From: Psychrobacter sp. JCM 18903
Lineage (GTDB): Bacteria; Pseudomonadota; Gammaproteobacteria; Pseudomonadales; Moraxellaceae
NCBI RefSeq assembly: GCF_000586475.1
Contig: NZ_BAWJ01000001.1
Span: forward strand, 1-64,000
DNA: 64,000 bases
Direction: 5' to 3'
Part shown: positions 31,677 through 43,816 of the stretch, one piece after another
Layout of the letters: the number at the start of each line of letters is the position of its first letter
Position numbering within the stretch: the first letter of the stretch is position 1
Position numbers and translations under genes: made by a program
The notes under the pieces: generated by a model
The model's database searches: none
The model's input: the letters and a program-made list of their open reading frames with translations, nothing else
Told to the model about the DNA's origin: nothing

Positions 31677-32105
31677 TTAGATGTCTAGTTCTTTAGGTTG
31701 CTGTGCAGTATGTGGATGTTCAGTACCCGCATATAGCTTCAGCTTCTTGATCATCGCATAGCCAAGAGGGCCCTTTGGAAGCATACCCTTAACTGCTTTG
31801 TGTAGAACATCTTCAGGCTTATGTGCAAGCAACTTACTGAAGTTGGTTTCCTTGATACCACCTGGGTAGCCACTGTGACGATAGTATTTTTTATCTTGCG
31901 CTTTTTTACCCGTTACCGTGATTTTATCAGCATTGATGACAACAATGAAGTCACCAGTGTCAACGTGCGGCGTAAAAGAAGGCTTATGCTTGCCACGTAA
32001 GCGACTAGCGATTTGAGTGGCTAAGCGACCAAGGGTTTTGCCGTCAGCATCTACGACATACCAGTCATGGGTCACTTCAGCTGGTTTTGCACTAAGTGTT
32101 TTCAT
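31677..32105 (-). CDS. rplM: 50S ribosomal protein L13
   Basis: This is a 142-residue L13 with [21 protein letters not shown] (start of the protein), [10 protein letters not shown] and [16 protein letters not shown] lies eight bases before the ATG. First gene of the rplM-rpsI operon. Confidence 0.98.
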   Translation of the reverse strand: MKTLSAKPAEVTHDWYVVDADGKTLGRLATQIASRLRGKHKPSFTPHVDTGDFIVVINADKITVTGKKAQDKKYYRHSGYPGGIKETNFSKLLAHKPEDVLHKAVKGMLPKGPLGYAMIKKLKLYAGTEHPHTAQQPKELDI

Positions 32106-32315
32106 GATAAAACCTTAAAATTAGAATTCGTTGAGAGTTTAGCTGGGAACGGGGCTCTCAAAAAACAGACTGCACATTATAAGCAGTAGTGCCTACGCTT
32201 GCAAGCTGCATTGGGGTTTATTTTCGCCTTATATACATTAAACTGCAGCGTTGGCCAGTTTTTAGCGGTTCTAAACATTTGTAAAATTTGTTAACGGCTT
32301 TCATTAACTAGGCAA

Positions 32316-33002
32316 TTATGACGATGATAAACGATAAAGTCCAGCAACAACTTGTCCAACCTTGGTCTGTTTCACACATTCAAAGCGGATTATTTGCTGA
32401 ATAGTACTTGATTGGATATCTGGATTTTTATTAAGCGTCTCTTCCAGTTGCTTCAATTGGCTCTCTAAATCTTTATCCGCTTCTAGATAAATCAGTGTTT
32501 CACTATCAATTAACGACTGGGTAATCAGTGCTATTAAAATAGGTTGCCACAGATCTTGAGCATACGGTGGATCGATAAATACAATATTGAAAGGGCGCGG
32601 AACAATCTGCTCTTGCATCAATACTCTTTCTGCAGTGCCTTGGATAATTTGATGGGTATCAGCGCTCAGATGTAACTGTTCAGCACTTTGACGCAGCATA
32701 TTACTTTGCGCAGGATTTATTTCGATAAAGGTAGCGTGCGCGGCACCACGAGACAGTGCTTCAAAACCTAAGACACCGCTACCGGCACAGCTATCAAGCA
32801 CATAAGCGCCATGAATATCAGGAAGTAACCAGCTAAACAGCGTCTCTCGCAAGCGATCTGGGGTCGGACGTAGACCCTCTGCGTCAATAAAACGTACAAC
32901 ACGGCGTTTAAACTGACCACCAATGATCCGCACGTCGCCCGCAGCTATATTTTTGCTCTTATGATTGTTCCTATGCTCGCGGCTGCTTATAGATTTTTTC
33001 AT
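32316..33002 (-). CDS. rsmD: 16S rRNA (guanine966-N2)-methyltransferase RsmD
   Basis: This is a 228-residue RsmD-type enzyme. The SAM-binding motif VLDSCAGSGVLGFEALSRGA (residues ~67-86) and the catalytic FIDPPYAQ are both clear, along with RPTPDRLRETLFSWL. It methylates G966 of 16S rRNA on the assembled 30S subunit. A Lys/Arg/His-rich N-terminal extension of about 20 residues may be real or may indicate a later start. Confidence 0.92.
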   Translation of the reverse strand: MKKSISSREHRNNHKSKNIAAGDVRIIGGQFKRRVVRFIDAEGLRPTPDRLRETLFSWLLPDIHGAYVLDSCAGSGVLGFEALSRGAAHATFIEINPAQSNMLRQSAEQLHLSADTHQIIQGTAERVLMQEQIVPRPFNIVFIDPPYAQDLWQPILIALITQSLIDSETLIYLEADKDLESQLKQLEETLNKNPDIQSSTIQQIIRFECVKQTKVGQVVAGLYRLSSS

Positions 33003-33038
33003 AATATTTATATTTACCGTATCTGGTTTAGCGTACTT

Positions 33039-35016
33039 TTACTCAGAGGTTGTGGTGGCTGCTTCCACCTCTGCCTTTTCTTTTAGCGCTTTTTCTTCTT
33101 TTTCACGCTGGGCATCACGCATCAATTTTTCAAAAGCTTTTTGGCGCTTGATGACTTTTAATTGGTCAGCCGTTGGTGGCAAGATAGGGTCGTTTTTGCG
33201 CTGTAATATCCAGTAGTCAAATAGTGCGCGACCGATAGGTGCAGCTACCACACTACCACCGCCACCGTTTTCGACCAGTACTGCAAGCGCAATCTCAGGA
33301 TTTTCTACGGGTGCGAAACCATTGAACCACGCGTGATCCCAGTGACGTTTGTCTATGGCAGATTTATCATAGCGTTTGCCTTGCGCAATGGACTTGACTT
33401 GCGCAGTACCCGTTTTACCCGCAATACGATAGCGCGGCGTATAAATCCCACGTCCGGTACCTGCCTTGACGGTTTCTTCCATTGCATCGTGCATACGTAG
33501 CCAGTCAGACGGTTTGCCGTTATATTCGATTTTACCATCGGGTTTGGTGATTACGTTAACTTGTGCTGCACCATCGCTACTTTTTAGTAGATGCGGAGTA
33601 ATGTGATAGCCTTTGTTCGCTGTCATGGCGGTTGCATTGGCAATCTGTAATGGTGTGGCTAAGAAATAACCCTGCCCGATACTGACTGAGATGGTTTCGC
33701 CCGGCAACCAGCCTTTATCATAGGTGTCTTTTTTCCATTTTGGTGACGGCATAATTCCTGATTTTTCATTGGGCAAATCAATACCTGTTGGTTCACCAAA
33801 TCCAAAACGTGCCATCCAATCATGTAGGCGCTGAATACCCATCTCATAAGCCAATTTATAATAATAGGTATCCACTGACATCACGATAGATTTCTTGAGA
33901 TCTACCGTACCGTGACCACCGCGTTTCCAGTCACGGAATCGATGTGAGTCTCCTGGTAAGCTAAAGTAACCGGGATCATAGATAGTGGTTTCCCAATTGC
34001 GCAGCCCATAATGAATGCCGCCTAAGCCTTCAAAAGGTTTAATCGTAGAGCCGGGTGGGTATGTCCCTTGTAGCGCACGATTATAGAGCGGCTGATCCAG
34101 ATCTTCACGCAGATTGCCATAATCCTTAAAGGAGATGCCTGAGATAAAAGGGTTGGGTCATAGCTTGGATTACTGACAAACGCCAATACATCACCATTCT
34201 TTGGATCGATTGCCACGATAGCGCCGCGACGACCGTCCAGCTGCTGCTGGGCGACTTGCTGTAAGCCATAATCCAAGCTCAGCGTAATGTCATTACCAGC
34301 TACGGGTGGTTTAGTGTCTAATTGACGCAAAATATTGCCAAGAGCATCGGTTTCTACCGACTGATAACCCGGTTGCCCTAGCAATATGTCCTCGTAATAA
34401 TCTTCGATACCGATTTTACCGATAAGGTCAGTGCCAGCGTAGCGATCTTTGTCAATGCGTTTGGTTTCTTTATCATTGATACGCCCAACATAGCCGATGA
34501 CGTGTGCAAATAGCTCGTCATAAGGGTATGAACGTGTCAGTTTGCTTTGAATGGTCACACCGCGAAAAAAGGGTTTGCGCTCACTAAACTGCGCCAATTG
34601 GGCATCGGTTAAGTCAATTTTAATGGTCACAGGATCGTTTTTGCTTTTACTCAGTCGCGCTAAAATATCGGTAATATTCTCATCTGTTAGCTCAAAAATA
34701 GGCGCAAGCAAATTTAGCGTACGCTCTGGATTTTCGACTTCATCAGGCTTAACATGGCCGTAAATACGGGCTGGTTGTCTGCCAATATGATCCCATTGCG
34801 ATCATAAATATAGCCGCGACTGGGCGGTGCAGAGATCAGTTTAATACGGTTATTGTCTGCTTGCGTCGTATACTTATCGTGCGCATAGACTTGCAGGTAA
34901 CCATAACGCACGATCAAGCCGCTCAATCCAATAAATATCAGAATTCCAAATATAATAATACGACTGGTGAAAACACGATTGACCTGTTCAGTATTGGGGG
35001 TTAGCGGTTTATTCAT
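33039..35016 (-). CDS. mrdA: Penicillin-binding protein 2 (elongation transpeptidase), split by two apparent deletions
   Basis: PBP2 cross-links peptidoglycan in the rod-elongation complex. An N-terminal membrane anchor (IIIFGILIFIGLSGLIV) is followed by PSRGYIYDRNG. The frame is lost near 34750 (one A restores MLKPDEVENPERTL) and near 34153 (one A restores NPFISGISFKDYG). The joined frame runs through the active-site STIK, SVDTYYY (the SxN-like region) and KTGTAQV to 33039, giving 659 residues. The C-terminus ends in a Glu/Lys-rich helix. Three separate frames in one essential gene point to sequence errors. Confidence 0.93.
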
Positions 35017-35493
35017 AGAAAGTAAGAGCCCAAACGGTCAGTGAGTCAATAAAAGAGAGTAAAAGGCAGGGTCGTTCACCAAAGTGCGGCGAGCATAAAG
35101 GATAATAATAAGAATTTCAATTACATGGACTGATATGAGTTGAAATAATAATCCCTCAATCTATATACAGCGATGTGTGGTCATACAATCACAAATTATA
35201 ACAGAACAAATGAGCCGCCGCAGTACACCGCCATTTATTTTGTGGTCGTTATTATCTAAAGCGCCTGTAGATGATATTAATATTGTTACTATCGAAAGTA
35301 ATCGTAAAACGTGTCATCCCTAGTCACAACTTACCTAGGCTCGACGTGTGCTAATGAATGGCAAGTATGCTAAAATCAGGCGATTTATTTGATAATAATT
35401 ATCATGGGCAGAGCGGCTTTTTGTTAAGCGTTCTAATTTGCTAATCCTTTTTAATTAGCGACGACAATTAACCTGTCAGGGGCAAGATAAGTC
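35017..35493. other. Upstream region of the DUF445 gene, with a Fur-like dyad
   Basis: There is no gene in 477 bases. TGATAATAATTATCA at 35390-35404 is palindromic apart from the centre and resembles a Fur box (GATAATNATTATC). The Fur assignment is tentative because the DUF445 gene has no known link to iron. The mrdA promoter also lies in this stretch. Confidence 0.4.
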
Positions 35494-36826
35494 ATGGATG
35501 CAACTTCATTGTGGCAGACAATAGCTGAACACCCAGAGTTTTTTGCCATGCTGACTATTCCGCCTGTGACCGCATTTGTCACATGGATACACGTGTGGAT
35601 GGCGCTTAAAATGCTGTTCTATCCGATTAAGTTTCGGGGTATTCGTATTCCAAACTTCCCGTTTTTTGGGTTGCCAGGTATTGGCTGGCAAGGTATCGTC
35701 CCACGAAAGGCTGGCAAGATATCAGGCGTTATCGTGGATCAAACGCTGTCAAAGCTTGGCTCGCTTGATGAGTTCTTTCAGGCGATGGAGCTGAGCAGAT
35801 GGCGGTATTTATCACGGATACCGTGGACAAAAACCTTGAAGCATTGATTGATGAAATCATGTTGGACCATTCGCCAGCGCTGTGGGGTAATCTGCCTTAT
35901 GCGTTGAAGCGCCGTGTCTACGCTCAAGCGCATCAAGAGCTGCCCAATATCATGCAGTCTTTGGTGACTGACTTGACCCATAACGTCGAAGACTTGGTTG
36001 ATATGCGCAAAATGATTGTTAACACGATGGAAAGTGATCGTCGTTTAATGGTCAATATGTTTTTGAAGGTTGGTCAAAAAGAGATCGATTTTATTTGGCA
36101 TATCAGTGCTTTGATTGGTTTGGTCTTCGGTATTATCCAAATGTTCATATTTTTGGTGGTGCCGCAGCATTGGACAGTGCCGTTTTTTGCCGCGATTTGG
36201 GGCTTTCTTACCAATTGGATTGCTATTTGGATGGTGTTTAATCCTGTAGAGCCGCGATTTATTCCTTATGTGAAATTTTTTGCCGTCCAGAGTCGCTTTC
36301 CATTTATTAGACCGCAATTACCACATATCGCCCAGTATCGTTTGCAAGGCGGTTTTATGAAACGCCAAGAGGAAGTTTCTGAGGTTTTTGCTGAAATTGT
36401 CGTAAAAGATTTGGTGACGCTTGAGAACATCATGAATGAGATGATGTATGGCGACCGTGCTGCACAAACGCGTGAGTTGATGAAGTCGCATTTATATAAA
36501 GTGCTAGAGTCGCCAGTGATTAGTACGACACTGCGCCTAGCTTGGGTCGCCGCGAATATGGACAGCTAAAAAACACCATCATTGATAAGTCGATTGTTGC
36601 GACAATGGTGCCATTGCGAGATCCTGAGCTCAATGAAAGCCGTGCCAGTAAAATATTTGGGCTGTTTCGTGACCGTATTCGCGCGCTGACGCCAGATGAG
36701 TTTCAGAACTTATTACGTCCCGCTTTTCGTGAAGATGAAATGACATTAATCGTGTTGGGTGGTTTGACAGGGTTTTTAGCCGGCTGGTTGCATCTGGTCT
36801 TAGTGTTTTTTCCTGCGATTCAGTAA
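35494..36826 (+). CDS. DUF445 family membrane protein, split by two apparent deletions
   Basis: This is a 444-residue DUF445 (YheB/YjiN-like) protein. It has an N-terminal helix, the conserved LFYPIKFRGI, a long alpha-helical middle (from DKNLEALIDEIMLDHSPALW), two central helices (IGLVFGIIQMFIFLVV and WGFLTNWIAIWMVFNP) and a final membrane helix (GGLTGFLAGWLHL). The frame is lost near 35790 (one C restores AMEPEQMAV) and near 36540 (one base restores LGRREYGQL). The function is unknown. A terminator follows at 36912-36947. Confidence 0.82.
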
Positions 36827-36911
36827 TGACATATTTTTTATGTCCTTTATACACATCGCATACAGAGTGGATACAGAAACGTGACAAGTTGACGCTAATG
36901 TACCTTGCTGT

Positions 36912-36947
36912 AAGCGCCCTTAGCTGCAATGGCTAATGGCGCTTTTA
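36912..36947 (+). terminator. Terminator after the DUF445 gene
   Basis: The hairpin AAGCGCCCTTAGC / GGCTAATGGCGCTTTT lies about 85 bases after the stop; the T-run is short. Confidence 0.65.
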
Positions 36948-37079
36948 TAATAAATAATACTAATAAAGACCAGCAGTATAAATACTCGTAGTAACGATTA
37001 CTGGATACTTTCGAATATCCTAAAAAACCAATCCCTAAAATAAACAATGACCGTATTAAGGTAAACAAGGTTAGACCGT

Positions 37080-39109
37080 ATGTTAATCACAGAATTGGGT
37101 TATTTTGCCTTGCTAGCCGCCTTTATATTGGCGATTTTGCAGGTGGTATTACCAACCGTCGGTATCATGCGTGACCACGTTGCGTGGCAGCGTTTGGCAC
37201 CAAGTCTGGCGTGGGCACAATTTGCTGCCATGATCACATCATTTGCCGCGCTGATGGCAGGCTTTTATTATAATGACTTCAGTCTCGTCTATGTCACTCA
37301 GCATTCTAATACGCTGTTGCCTTGGTATTATAAGCTGTCGGCAACTTGGGTGGTCATGAGGGTTCATTGCTGCTTTGGATGACCATCATGGCTACTTGGT
37401 GTGCGCTGGTCTCTTACTTTAGCCGTGGTTTGCCACTGTCTATGCGTGCGCGAGTGTTGGTAATTTTGGCCGGCGTGCAGATGATGATGCTCGCGATGCT
37501 GATTTTTACCTCGTCGCCATTTGATCGTACATTGCCAAATTTGCCTGTTGATGGTGCGGATCTAAATCCTGTGCTACAAGATTTCGGTTTGATTATTCAT
37601 CCACCGATGTTGTATATGGGCTATGTGGGTTTGGTCGTGCCGTTTGCCTTTTGTATGGCGGCATTGTGGGAAGGTCGTTTAGATGCAGTTTGGACACGCT
37701 GGTCGCGTCCGTGGGCATTGGCGGCTTGGGGATTTTTGACCGTTGGTATCGCGCTTGGCTCATGGTGGGCCTATTATGAGCTTGGCTGGGGTGGTTGGTG
37801 GTTCTGGGATCCAGTAGAGAACGCTTCATTGATGCCATGGCTGGCTGGTACAGCGCTGCTACATTCGCTTGCCGTCACAGAAAAACGTGGTGTTTTTAAA
37901 GCATGGACGATTATGCTGGCTATTTTTGCTTTCGCACTCAGTCTATTGGGCACCTTTCTCGTGCGTTCTGGCGTTATTACCTCGGTGCATTCGTTTGCCG
38001 CAGACCCAACGCGTGGTCTGGTTATTTTAGTCATTCTCGGTGTGATCATCGGCGGTGGCTTGTTGATGTTTGCGGTACGTGGTTGGCGTTTAACGGTCGA
38101 AAGTCAGTATCAACTGATCTCACGCGAGTCATTTTTAGTCATTAACAACGTTATTATTTTGATTTCGACTTTGGTCGTACTACTTGGCACGCTGTATCCT
38201 ATCATTGCCGACTCCTTTAATTTAGGTCAGGTGTCTGTCGGCCCTCCTTACTTTAATGCGCTATTTGTACCGCTCACGTGGCTGATATTAGTGGCAATGG
38301 GTATGGGCTCGAACATTCGCTGGAAAAAAGACAGCCGTCCGCTATTGGGCGCTGGTATGGTCATTGCCGCCAGTAGTTTAGTGCTTGCGGCAGTTATCAC
38401 GTATTTTGTGAGCCCGTCTGCGATGCTTAATATTGGCGTTACCTTGGCGGTCAGTTTTTGGGTACTGCTATGGATGGTGGTTGATTTCAAAGACAAAACC
38501 AAAAACGCACCCAATTTTGTTAAAGGGTTACGCCAGTTACGTCTGAGCTATTGGGGTCAACAGACCGCTCATATCGGTGTCATTATTGCCGTCATCGGCG
38601 TCGCATTTACCAGTACGTTAAGTATTGAACGTGATGTCGCACTTGGACCAAACGATAGCGTTCATGTCCAAGGCTATGACTTTACCGTTAAAGGCTTTCG
38701 TGAAGTCAAAGGCAGTAACTTTGATGCCACCCAAGCTGAGGTTGAAATCAGCAAAGATGGCCGTGCTGTGACTACTCTGTATCCTGAAAAACGTAATTAC
38801 ATCATTAGTATGATGCCAGTCACAGAAGCCGCGATTGATGCTAGCCTCATGCGTGATGTTTACGTGGCACTGGGCGAACCTATCGCCGAAGATAGCAACG
38901 AATGGGCAGTACGTATTTATGTGAAACCGCTTATCCGCTGGATATGGCTAGGCGCTCTGATTATGGCGTTTGGTGCAGTACTGAGTATTCTTGATCATCG
39001 GTATCGTATTAAGAAAACCAAGACACCTGCACAAATTGCGGCGAATAAAGCAGGCTTTACCACCGTCGCCGATTTGGATGAGTCAGCATTAAAGACAGGG
39101 GATAATTAA
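37080..39109 (+). CDS. ccmF: Cytochrome c haem lyase subunit CcmF, split by one apparent deletion
   Basis: CcmF is a polytopic inner-membrane protein that, with CcmH and CcmI, attaches haem to apocytochrome c. The frame is lost at about 37350; restoring G gives ATWGGHEGSLLLW, the family signature. The tryptophan-rich haem motif WGGWWFWDPVENASLMPWL is intact. The joined protein is 676 residues. It is first in ccmF-ccmG-ccmH-ccmI. The ccmABCDE genes, often adjacent, are not in the window. Confidence 0.95.
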
Positions 39110-39110
39110 T

Positions 39111-39779
39111 ATGAGCACATCAAAGCAATCCCCTGATCAAAATGCAAAGCAAGATAAGGTAGGTGGTACGAAAACCATGAACAAAAAGCAACTTAAGCTA
39201 TGGTTTTTGATTCCACTGATCGTTTTCATTGGCTTAATCATCATGCTATATCTGCGTTTGGGTAAGCCGACGGATATCGTTACCAATACGGCACTTGAGC
39301 GCCCAGTGCCCGCTTTTGAGCTGCCGTTATTATCAGATACCAGTCGTATCATGACCAATGAGAATTTGCCTGATAAGCCCTTTTTGATGAATATCTGGGG
39401 CTCTTGGTGCCCAACTTGTATTATTGAGCATCCTTTTCTTATGCAGCTAGAGGAGCGTGGTGTCAATCTGGTCGGGGTCAACTATAAAGATGACATTGGT
39501 GATGCTCTAGGCTACTTAAACCGAGGTGGCGATCCGTTCTCGATGTCTATTCAGGATTTATCTGGTCAGTTTGCTTTGGACTTAGGTTTGACGGGTGCGC
39601 CTGAGACTTTCGTAGTCGATGGTAATGGCATTATTCGTCAGCACATCATTGGTGAGATCAATGAAAGCAACTGGCAAAGTCGTATTACGCCTTGCTTGAT
39701 GGTACTCAATGAAGCCAATAATAATGACGTCAGTCCAGATCCGACTCAGGTTGCGGAGCGTGTAAATGATAGCCAATAA
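39111..39779 (+). CDS. ccmG: Thiol:disulfide interchange protein CcmG/DsbE
   Basis: This periplasmic, membrane-anchored thioredoxin keeps apocytochrome c haem-site cysteines reduced. One transmembrane helix (residues ~32-50) is followed by the active site GSWCPTC and the cis-Pro region TGAPETFVVDGNG. The start may be at the ATG at 39111 or at an internal ATG (residue 23, MNKKQLKLW); the latter is closer to family length. The gene overlaps ccmH by 14 bases. Confidence 0.92.
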   Translation: MSTSKQSPDQNAKQDKVGGTKTMNKKQLKLWFLIPLIVFIGLIIMLYLRLGKPTDIVTNTALERPVPAFELPLLSDTSRIMTNENLPDKPFLMNIWGSWCPTCIIEHPFLMQLEERGVNLVGVNYKDDIGDALGYLNRGGDPFSMSIQDLSGQFALDLGLTGAPETFVVDGNGIIRQHIIGEINESNWQSRITPCLMVLNEANNNDVSPDPTQVAERVNDSQ

Positions 39780-40329
39780 AATAACAACCGTTACGTTAAA
39801 AGTCTCGAGCTTATTAATAGCTTGTCTAATAAGTATGGCAAGCTATGCTGCTATTGAGGTCTATGACTTTGATTCTGTGCAGCAAGAAGCCCAATATCGT
39901 GGTCTCATCGAAGAGCTGCGTTGCCCAAAATGTCAAAACCAAAATCTTGCAGGATCGGATGCGCCCATTGCTCAAGATCTAAAGCAAAAAACGTATGATT
40001 TGATAAAAGACGGTCGTAGTGATGGCGAGATTCGTGCTTATATGCAGGAACGTTATGGCGATTTCATCACTTATAAGCCGCCTGTCCGTCCATCAACGTG
40101 GATTTTGTGGTTTTTTCCACCACTATTACTCATCAGTTTACTCATAGGCTGGTTCTGGCAAAGCAAACGACGTCAGCTTGTCGCTAGTGGTAAAAGCGGG
40201 GTAACGGTCAATAGTACGGCTGCTGCTCTGTCTGCTGCTGAAAAAGCCGAGATTGATCGTCTGTTATCACGTGCTTCGAGCGATGACAAAAACGACCATG
40301 ATATTACAAGCCTCAAGGACAAAAAATGA
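39766..40329 (+). CDS. ccmH: Cytochrome c-type biogenesis protein CcmH
   Basis: It has a signal sequence (ending near SYAAIEVY), the redox motif LRCPKCQNQN with the paired cysteines, a helical region (IAQDLKQKTYDLIKDGRSDGEI, split as IAQDLKQKTYDLI and GRSDGEI) and a C-terminal transmembrane helix. It reduces the apocytochrome cysteines before haem attachment. Overlaps with both neighbours (14 and 4 bases) show translational coupling. Confidence 0.94.
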   Translation: MIANKITTVTLKVSSLLIACLISMASYAAIEVYDFDSVQQEAQYRGLIEELRCPKCQNQNLAGSDAPIAQDLKQKTYDLIKDGRSDGEIRAYMQERYGDFITYKPPVRPSTWILWFFPPLLLISLLIGWFWQSKRRQLVASGKSGVTVNSTAAALSAAEKAEIDRLLSRASSDDKNDHDITSLKDKK

Positions 40330-41606
40330 CCATATTCTCTACTGTGGGCTTATTTATTGCTCTAAGCTTACTCATCGCCTTAATACTCGCTGTTATTACT
40401 ATCATGCCTTGGCTGCGAGCATCACGCTCGCCAGAAAAGCCTCTGGACAATCAGCTGTTGGATATCAACGTTGCTGTGTTCCGTGAGCGTCTAACAGAAC
40501 TGAAAACAGATAAAGATAATGGCACTATCGATGACAGCCATTACCAGAACCAAAAACTGGAGCTTGAACGCCAGTTATTGGATGCTCAGCGTGAAGTCAC
40601 ACCGATGGTCGCGCCTGGTATCAAAAGTCGATTGATCATTACTGTCTGGGTGCCTGTCTTGGCAGCGATGGCCTATTTGATGGTCGGCGATCGTACGCCT
40701 GTGTTCGAGCTTTGGGCAGCTGAAGACAAAGTGGGTCAAGTGGCTGATGACTTATTAACGGGTAAGATTGATCAGCCGCCTGCTTGGGCGATTGAAGATG
40801 GTCAACAGCTGATTAGTGCCATGCAGACCAATGTCTATCGTCACGCTGATGATCCAGATCGCTGGATGCGTTTATCAGAATTATTCTTATCATTAGAAGC
40901 GACGGATTCCGCAATTGAAGCCTTGTCGCGTGCTTATCGTTTGTCACCAGACAATGAAGAGATTGCAACCACTTATGCACAGATTAGTTTCTTTGCCAAT
41001 AAAGGCCAATTAGACGCTAATAGTCGCCGAGTGCTACAAGACGTGTTGGCTAAAAATCCAGAGCATGAGGGCGCGCAAATGCTTATGGCAATGGGTGAGG
41101 CACGGAGTAGTAATTTTGATCAAGCACAAGGCTGGATTAAGCGTCTACGTGACAGTATTGCAGCTAAACCTGGTGATCATACCAAAGCATTGGCGAGTCT
41201 AGATGAGCTAAGTGCTAATGTCACCGCTCAGCAACAGCAAGCCTCTGAAGGTGTTGAAGTGACTGTTACGATTAATGCTAGCCTGCTGCCGTTAGTTAAA
41301 GCCGACGATGTGTTATTTGTCGCCATACGTGATGTCAATGGTGGACCACCATTTGCTGCCAAACGTTTGCCGATCAGTGTTATCAAGCAAGGTGAAGCCA
41401 GCATTAGCCTAAGCGATTTGGATGCCATGATGCCTGAACGTACTTTGAAATCGGCGAGAGCGGATAAAGTTCAGTTGGCTGTCATCGCTCGTATCAGCCA
41501 TAGTGGTACTGCCAGTGCAGAGTCAGGGGATTTGTCAGGTAATCCTGTGGTGATTAGTGCGGAACAAAATCAGGTCAATGTTGAAATTAATCAACAAATT
41601 CCATAG
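40326..41606 (+). CDS. ccmI: Cytochrome c biogenesis protein CcmI
   Basis: This is a 426-residue membrane-anchored apocytochrome chaperone. Two N-terminal helices flank a cytoplasmic loop (VFRERLTELKTDKDNGTI). A periplasmic TPR region follows (DPDRWMRLSELFLSLEATDSAIEALSRAY). The C-terminal half is a beta-rich domain (VTVTINASLLPLV, then FAAKRLPISV) typical of the fused CcmH/CcmI proteins of gammaproteobacteria. Last gene of the set. Confidence 0.9.
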   Translation: MTIFSTVGLFIALSLLIALILAVITIMPWLRASRSPEKPLDNQLLDINVAVFRERLTELKTDKDNGTIDDSHYQNQKLELERQLLDAQREVTPMVAPGIKSRLIITVWVPVLAAMAYLMVGDRTPVFELWAAEDKVGQVADDLLTGKIDQPPAWAIEDGQQLISAMQTNVYRHADDPDRWMRLSELFLSLEATDSAIEALSRAYRLSPDNEEIATTYAQISFFANKGQLDANSRRVLQDVLAKNPEHEGAQMLMAMGEARSSNFDQAQGWIKRLRDSIAAKPGDHTKALASLDELSANVTAQQQQASEGVEVTVTINASLLPLVKADDVLFVAIRDVNGGPPFAAKRLPISVIKQGEASISLSDLDAMMPERTLKSARADKVQLAVIARISHSGTASAESGDLSGNPVVISAEQNQVNVEINQQIP

Positions 41607-41754
41607 TATTTATATCTGTTGTTGTCAGCACCTCTGATGTAAGCGCTGTTGTCCGATACAGCAGCGCGCAACAGCATTATATGAACAGATAAGTCATGAC
41701 AACTTATCACTGCAAATAATGAAAATACTTGAGCTTTGCCAAGCCACAAGGTAA

Positions 41755-42483
<729 letters not shown>

Positions 42484-42517
42484 TCATCGATTTCGAATAA
42501 TTGATGACGCGATTGAA

Positions 42518-42546
42518 GACCCTGTTTATTAGCAGGGTTTTTTATG
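42518..42546 (+). terminator. Terminator of adk
   Basis: The hairpin ACCCTG-TTTATTAG-CAGGGT is followed by six T, 35 bases after the stop. Confidence 0.88.
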
Positions 42547-42639
42547 TCTGATGGTTTTAACTGTCTGTCTTACAACATTACTAAGCAGAACTCTCATTGC
42601 CCAACGATTCTATTGAGTAAGCGCTTAAATAGCATTCAC

Positions 42640-42680
42640 AAAAAAACCGCTCACTCGTAATGAGTAAACGGCTTTTTGAT
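42640..42680 (-). terminator. Terminator of secB
   Basis: The hairpin AAAAACCGCTCACTC / GAGTAAACGGCTTTTT has seven A on its left, a T-run for the minus strand, and lies 44 bases after the secB stop. Confidence 0.8.
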
Positions 42681-42723
42681 CAAAATATACTGCGAATAAA
42701 GCTAGCACATTTTTGCTTAAAAC

Positions 42724-43176
42724 TTATGCATTACCTTCAGCATCAACTTGTGCTTGTTGCTGGCTTTGTGCGTAAGCTTGATCAAAGTTCACAGGCGCAA
42801 GCAATAACTGCGGGAAGCTACCACGCGTTACGATGTCGCTGATGACTTCACGAGCGTATGGGAACAAAACGTTCGGGCAGTATGCACCTAAGATTTGACC
42901 GATTTGGTCTTCTGGGATGTCTTTTAATAAGAAGATACCTGCTTGATGCACTTCAGCGATAAATGCCGCTTCTTCCGCATTTTTTGCTGTAACGCTCACC
43001 GTTAAGATGACTTGATAATGATCGTCATCGAGTTTTTCAGCATTGCTAGACAAATTGATATCAAGCTCTGGGTTCCACTCTTTGGTGAACACACTAGCGC
43101 CTGGGACTTCAAGTGACATGTCTTTTACGTAGATACGCTCTAGTGCCAATTGTGGTTGTGCTTGTTCTTCAGCCAT
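42724..43176 (-). CDS. secB: Protein-export chaperone SecB
   Basis: This is a 150-residue tetrameric chaperone that delivers preproteins to SecA. Characteristic stretches are [24 protein letters not shown] and [21 protein letters not shown] precedes the ATG. The grxC-secB neighbourhood is common in gammaproteobacteria. Confidence 0.97.
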   Translation of the reverse strand: MAEEQAQPQLALERIYVKDMSLEVPGASVFTKEWNPELDINLSSNAEKLDDDHYQVILTVSVTAKNAEEAAFIAEVHQAGIFLLKDIPEDQIGQILGAYCPNVLFPYAREVISDIVTRGSFPQLLLAPVNFDQAYAQSQQQAQVDAEGNA

Positions 43177-43344
43177 GATAAATCCTCTAAAAGTTGATCA
43201 AATAGTTGGACAAACTGTCATTTTAATAAAAGTTCATTGTAATATAAATCGAGACAAAATCTGGATGTTTTTATTACTCTCTTTTATCTTTGCCGCTGTC
43301 TATCATTGCACAGGCAAAGACAGACAGCAACGAAAAGCAGCAGA

Positions 43345-43608
43345 TTAACCTGCTAATAGCTCGTCAAGTTTGCCTTGTTGGTTCATTTGATTGAGCTCAT
43401 CAAAACCACCGACAAAGGTCTCGCCGACGAAAATTTGCGGCACAGTGCGATAGTTATTGGTTTTTTTCATTAATTCTTGACGCTCTTCGCGGCTCATATC
43501 GTGCATGCCAATTTCTTCGTAGTCAACGCCTTTAGTTTTTAAGAGTTGTTTGGCGTTTGAGCAATATGGGCAGATAGGCGTCGTATAAACTTTAACAGCG
43601 ACAGTCAT
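43345..43608 (-). CDS. grxC: Glutaredoxin 3
   Basis: This is an 87-residue glutaredoxin with active site CPYC (residues ~14-17), the TVPQIFV cis-Pro loop and GGFDEL glutathione contact. It reduces disulfides with glutathione in the cytosol. AAGGA is seven bases before the ATG. A 168-base gap separates it from secB. Confidence 0.96.
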   Translation of the reverse strand: MTVAVKVYTTPICPYCSNAKQLLKTKGVDYEEIGMHDMSREERQELMKKTNNYRTVPQIFVGETFVGGFDELNQMNQQGKLDELLAG

Positions 43609-43816
43609 GGTAAATCCTTATTTATAAGTTTAGAAGGTAATCGTTTTATTATAAAAAGTATTATAAATAATTATTTGATAAAAATTCTTATAATCCGTTA
43701 CCAGCAAGTAAATTGAAGATAGATTCGGTGATGCTCGTTATTAAAGTGGGGATGAGCAGAGCAAATTCAAGATGTTTGAGTATAAAAGCTCTGACGGTAG
43801 CACAAATGCCACAAAC

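Noticed and set aside
37593..38049. Two antisense open frames inside ccmF
   Set aside because: Shadows of a strongly conserved membrane-protein frame; no ribosome sites.
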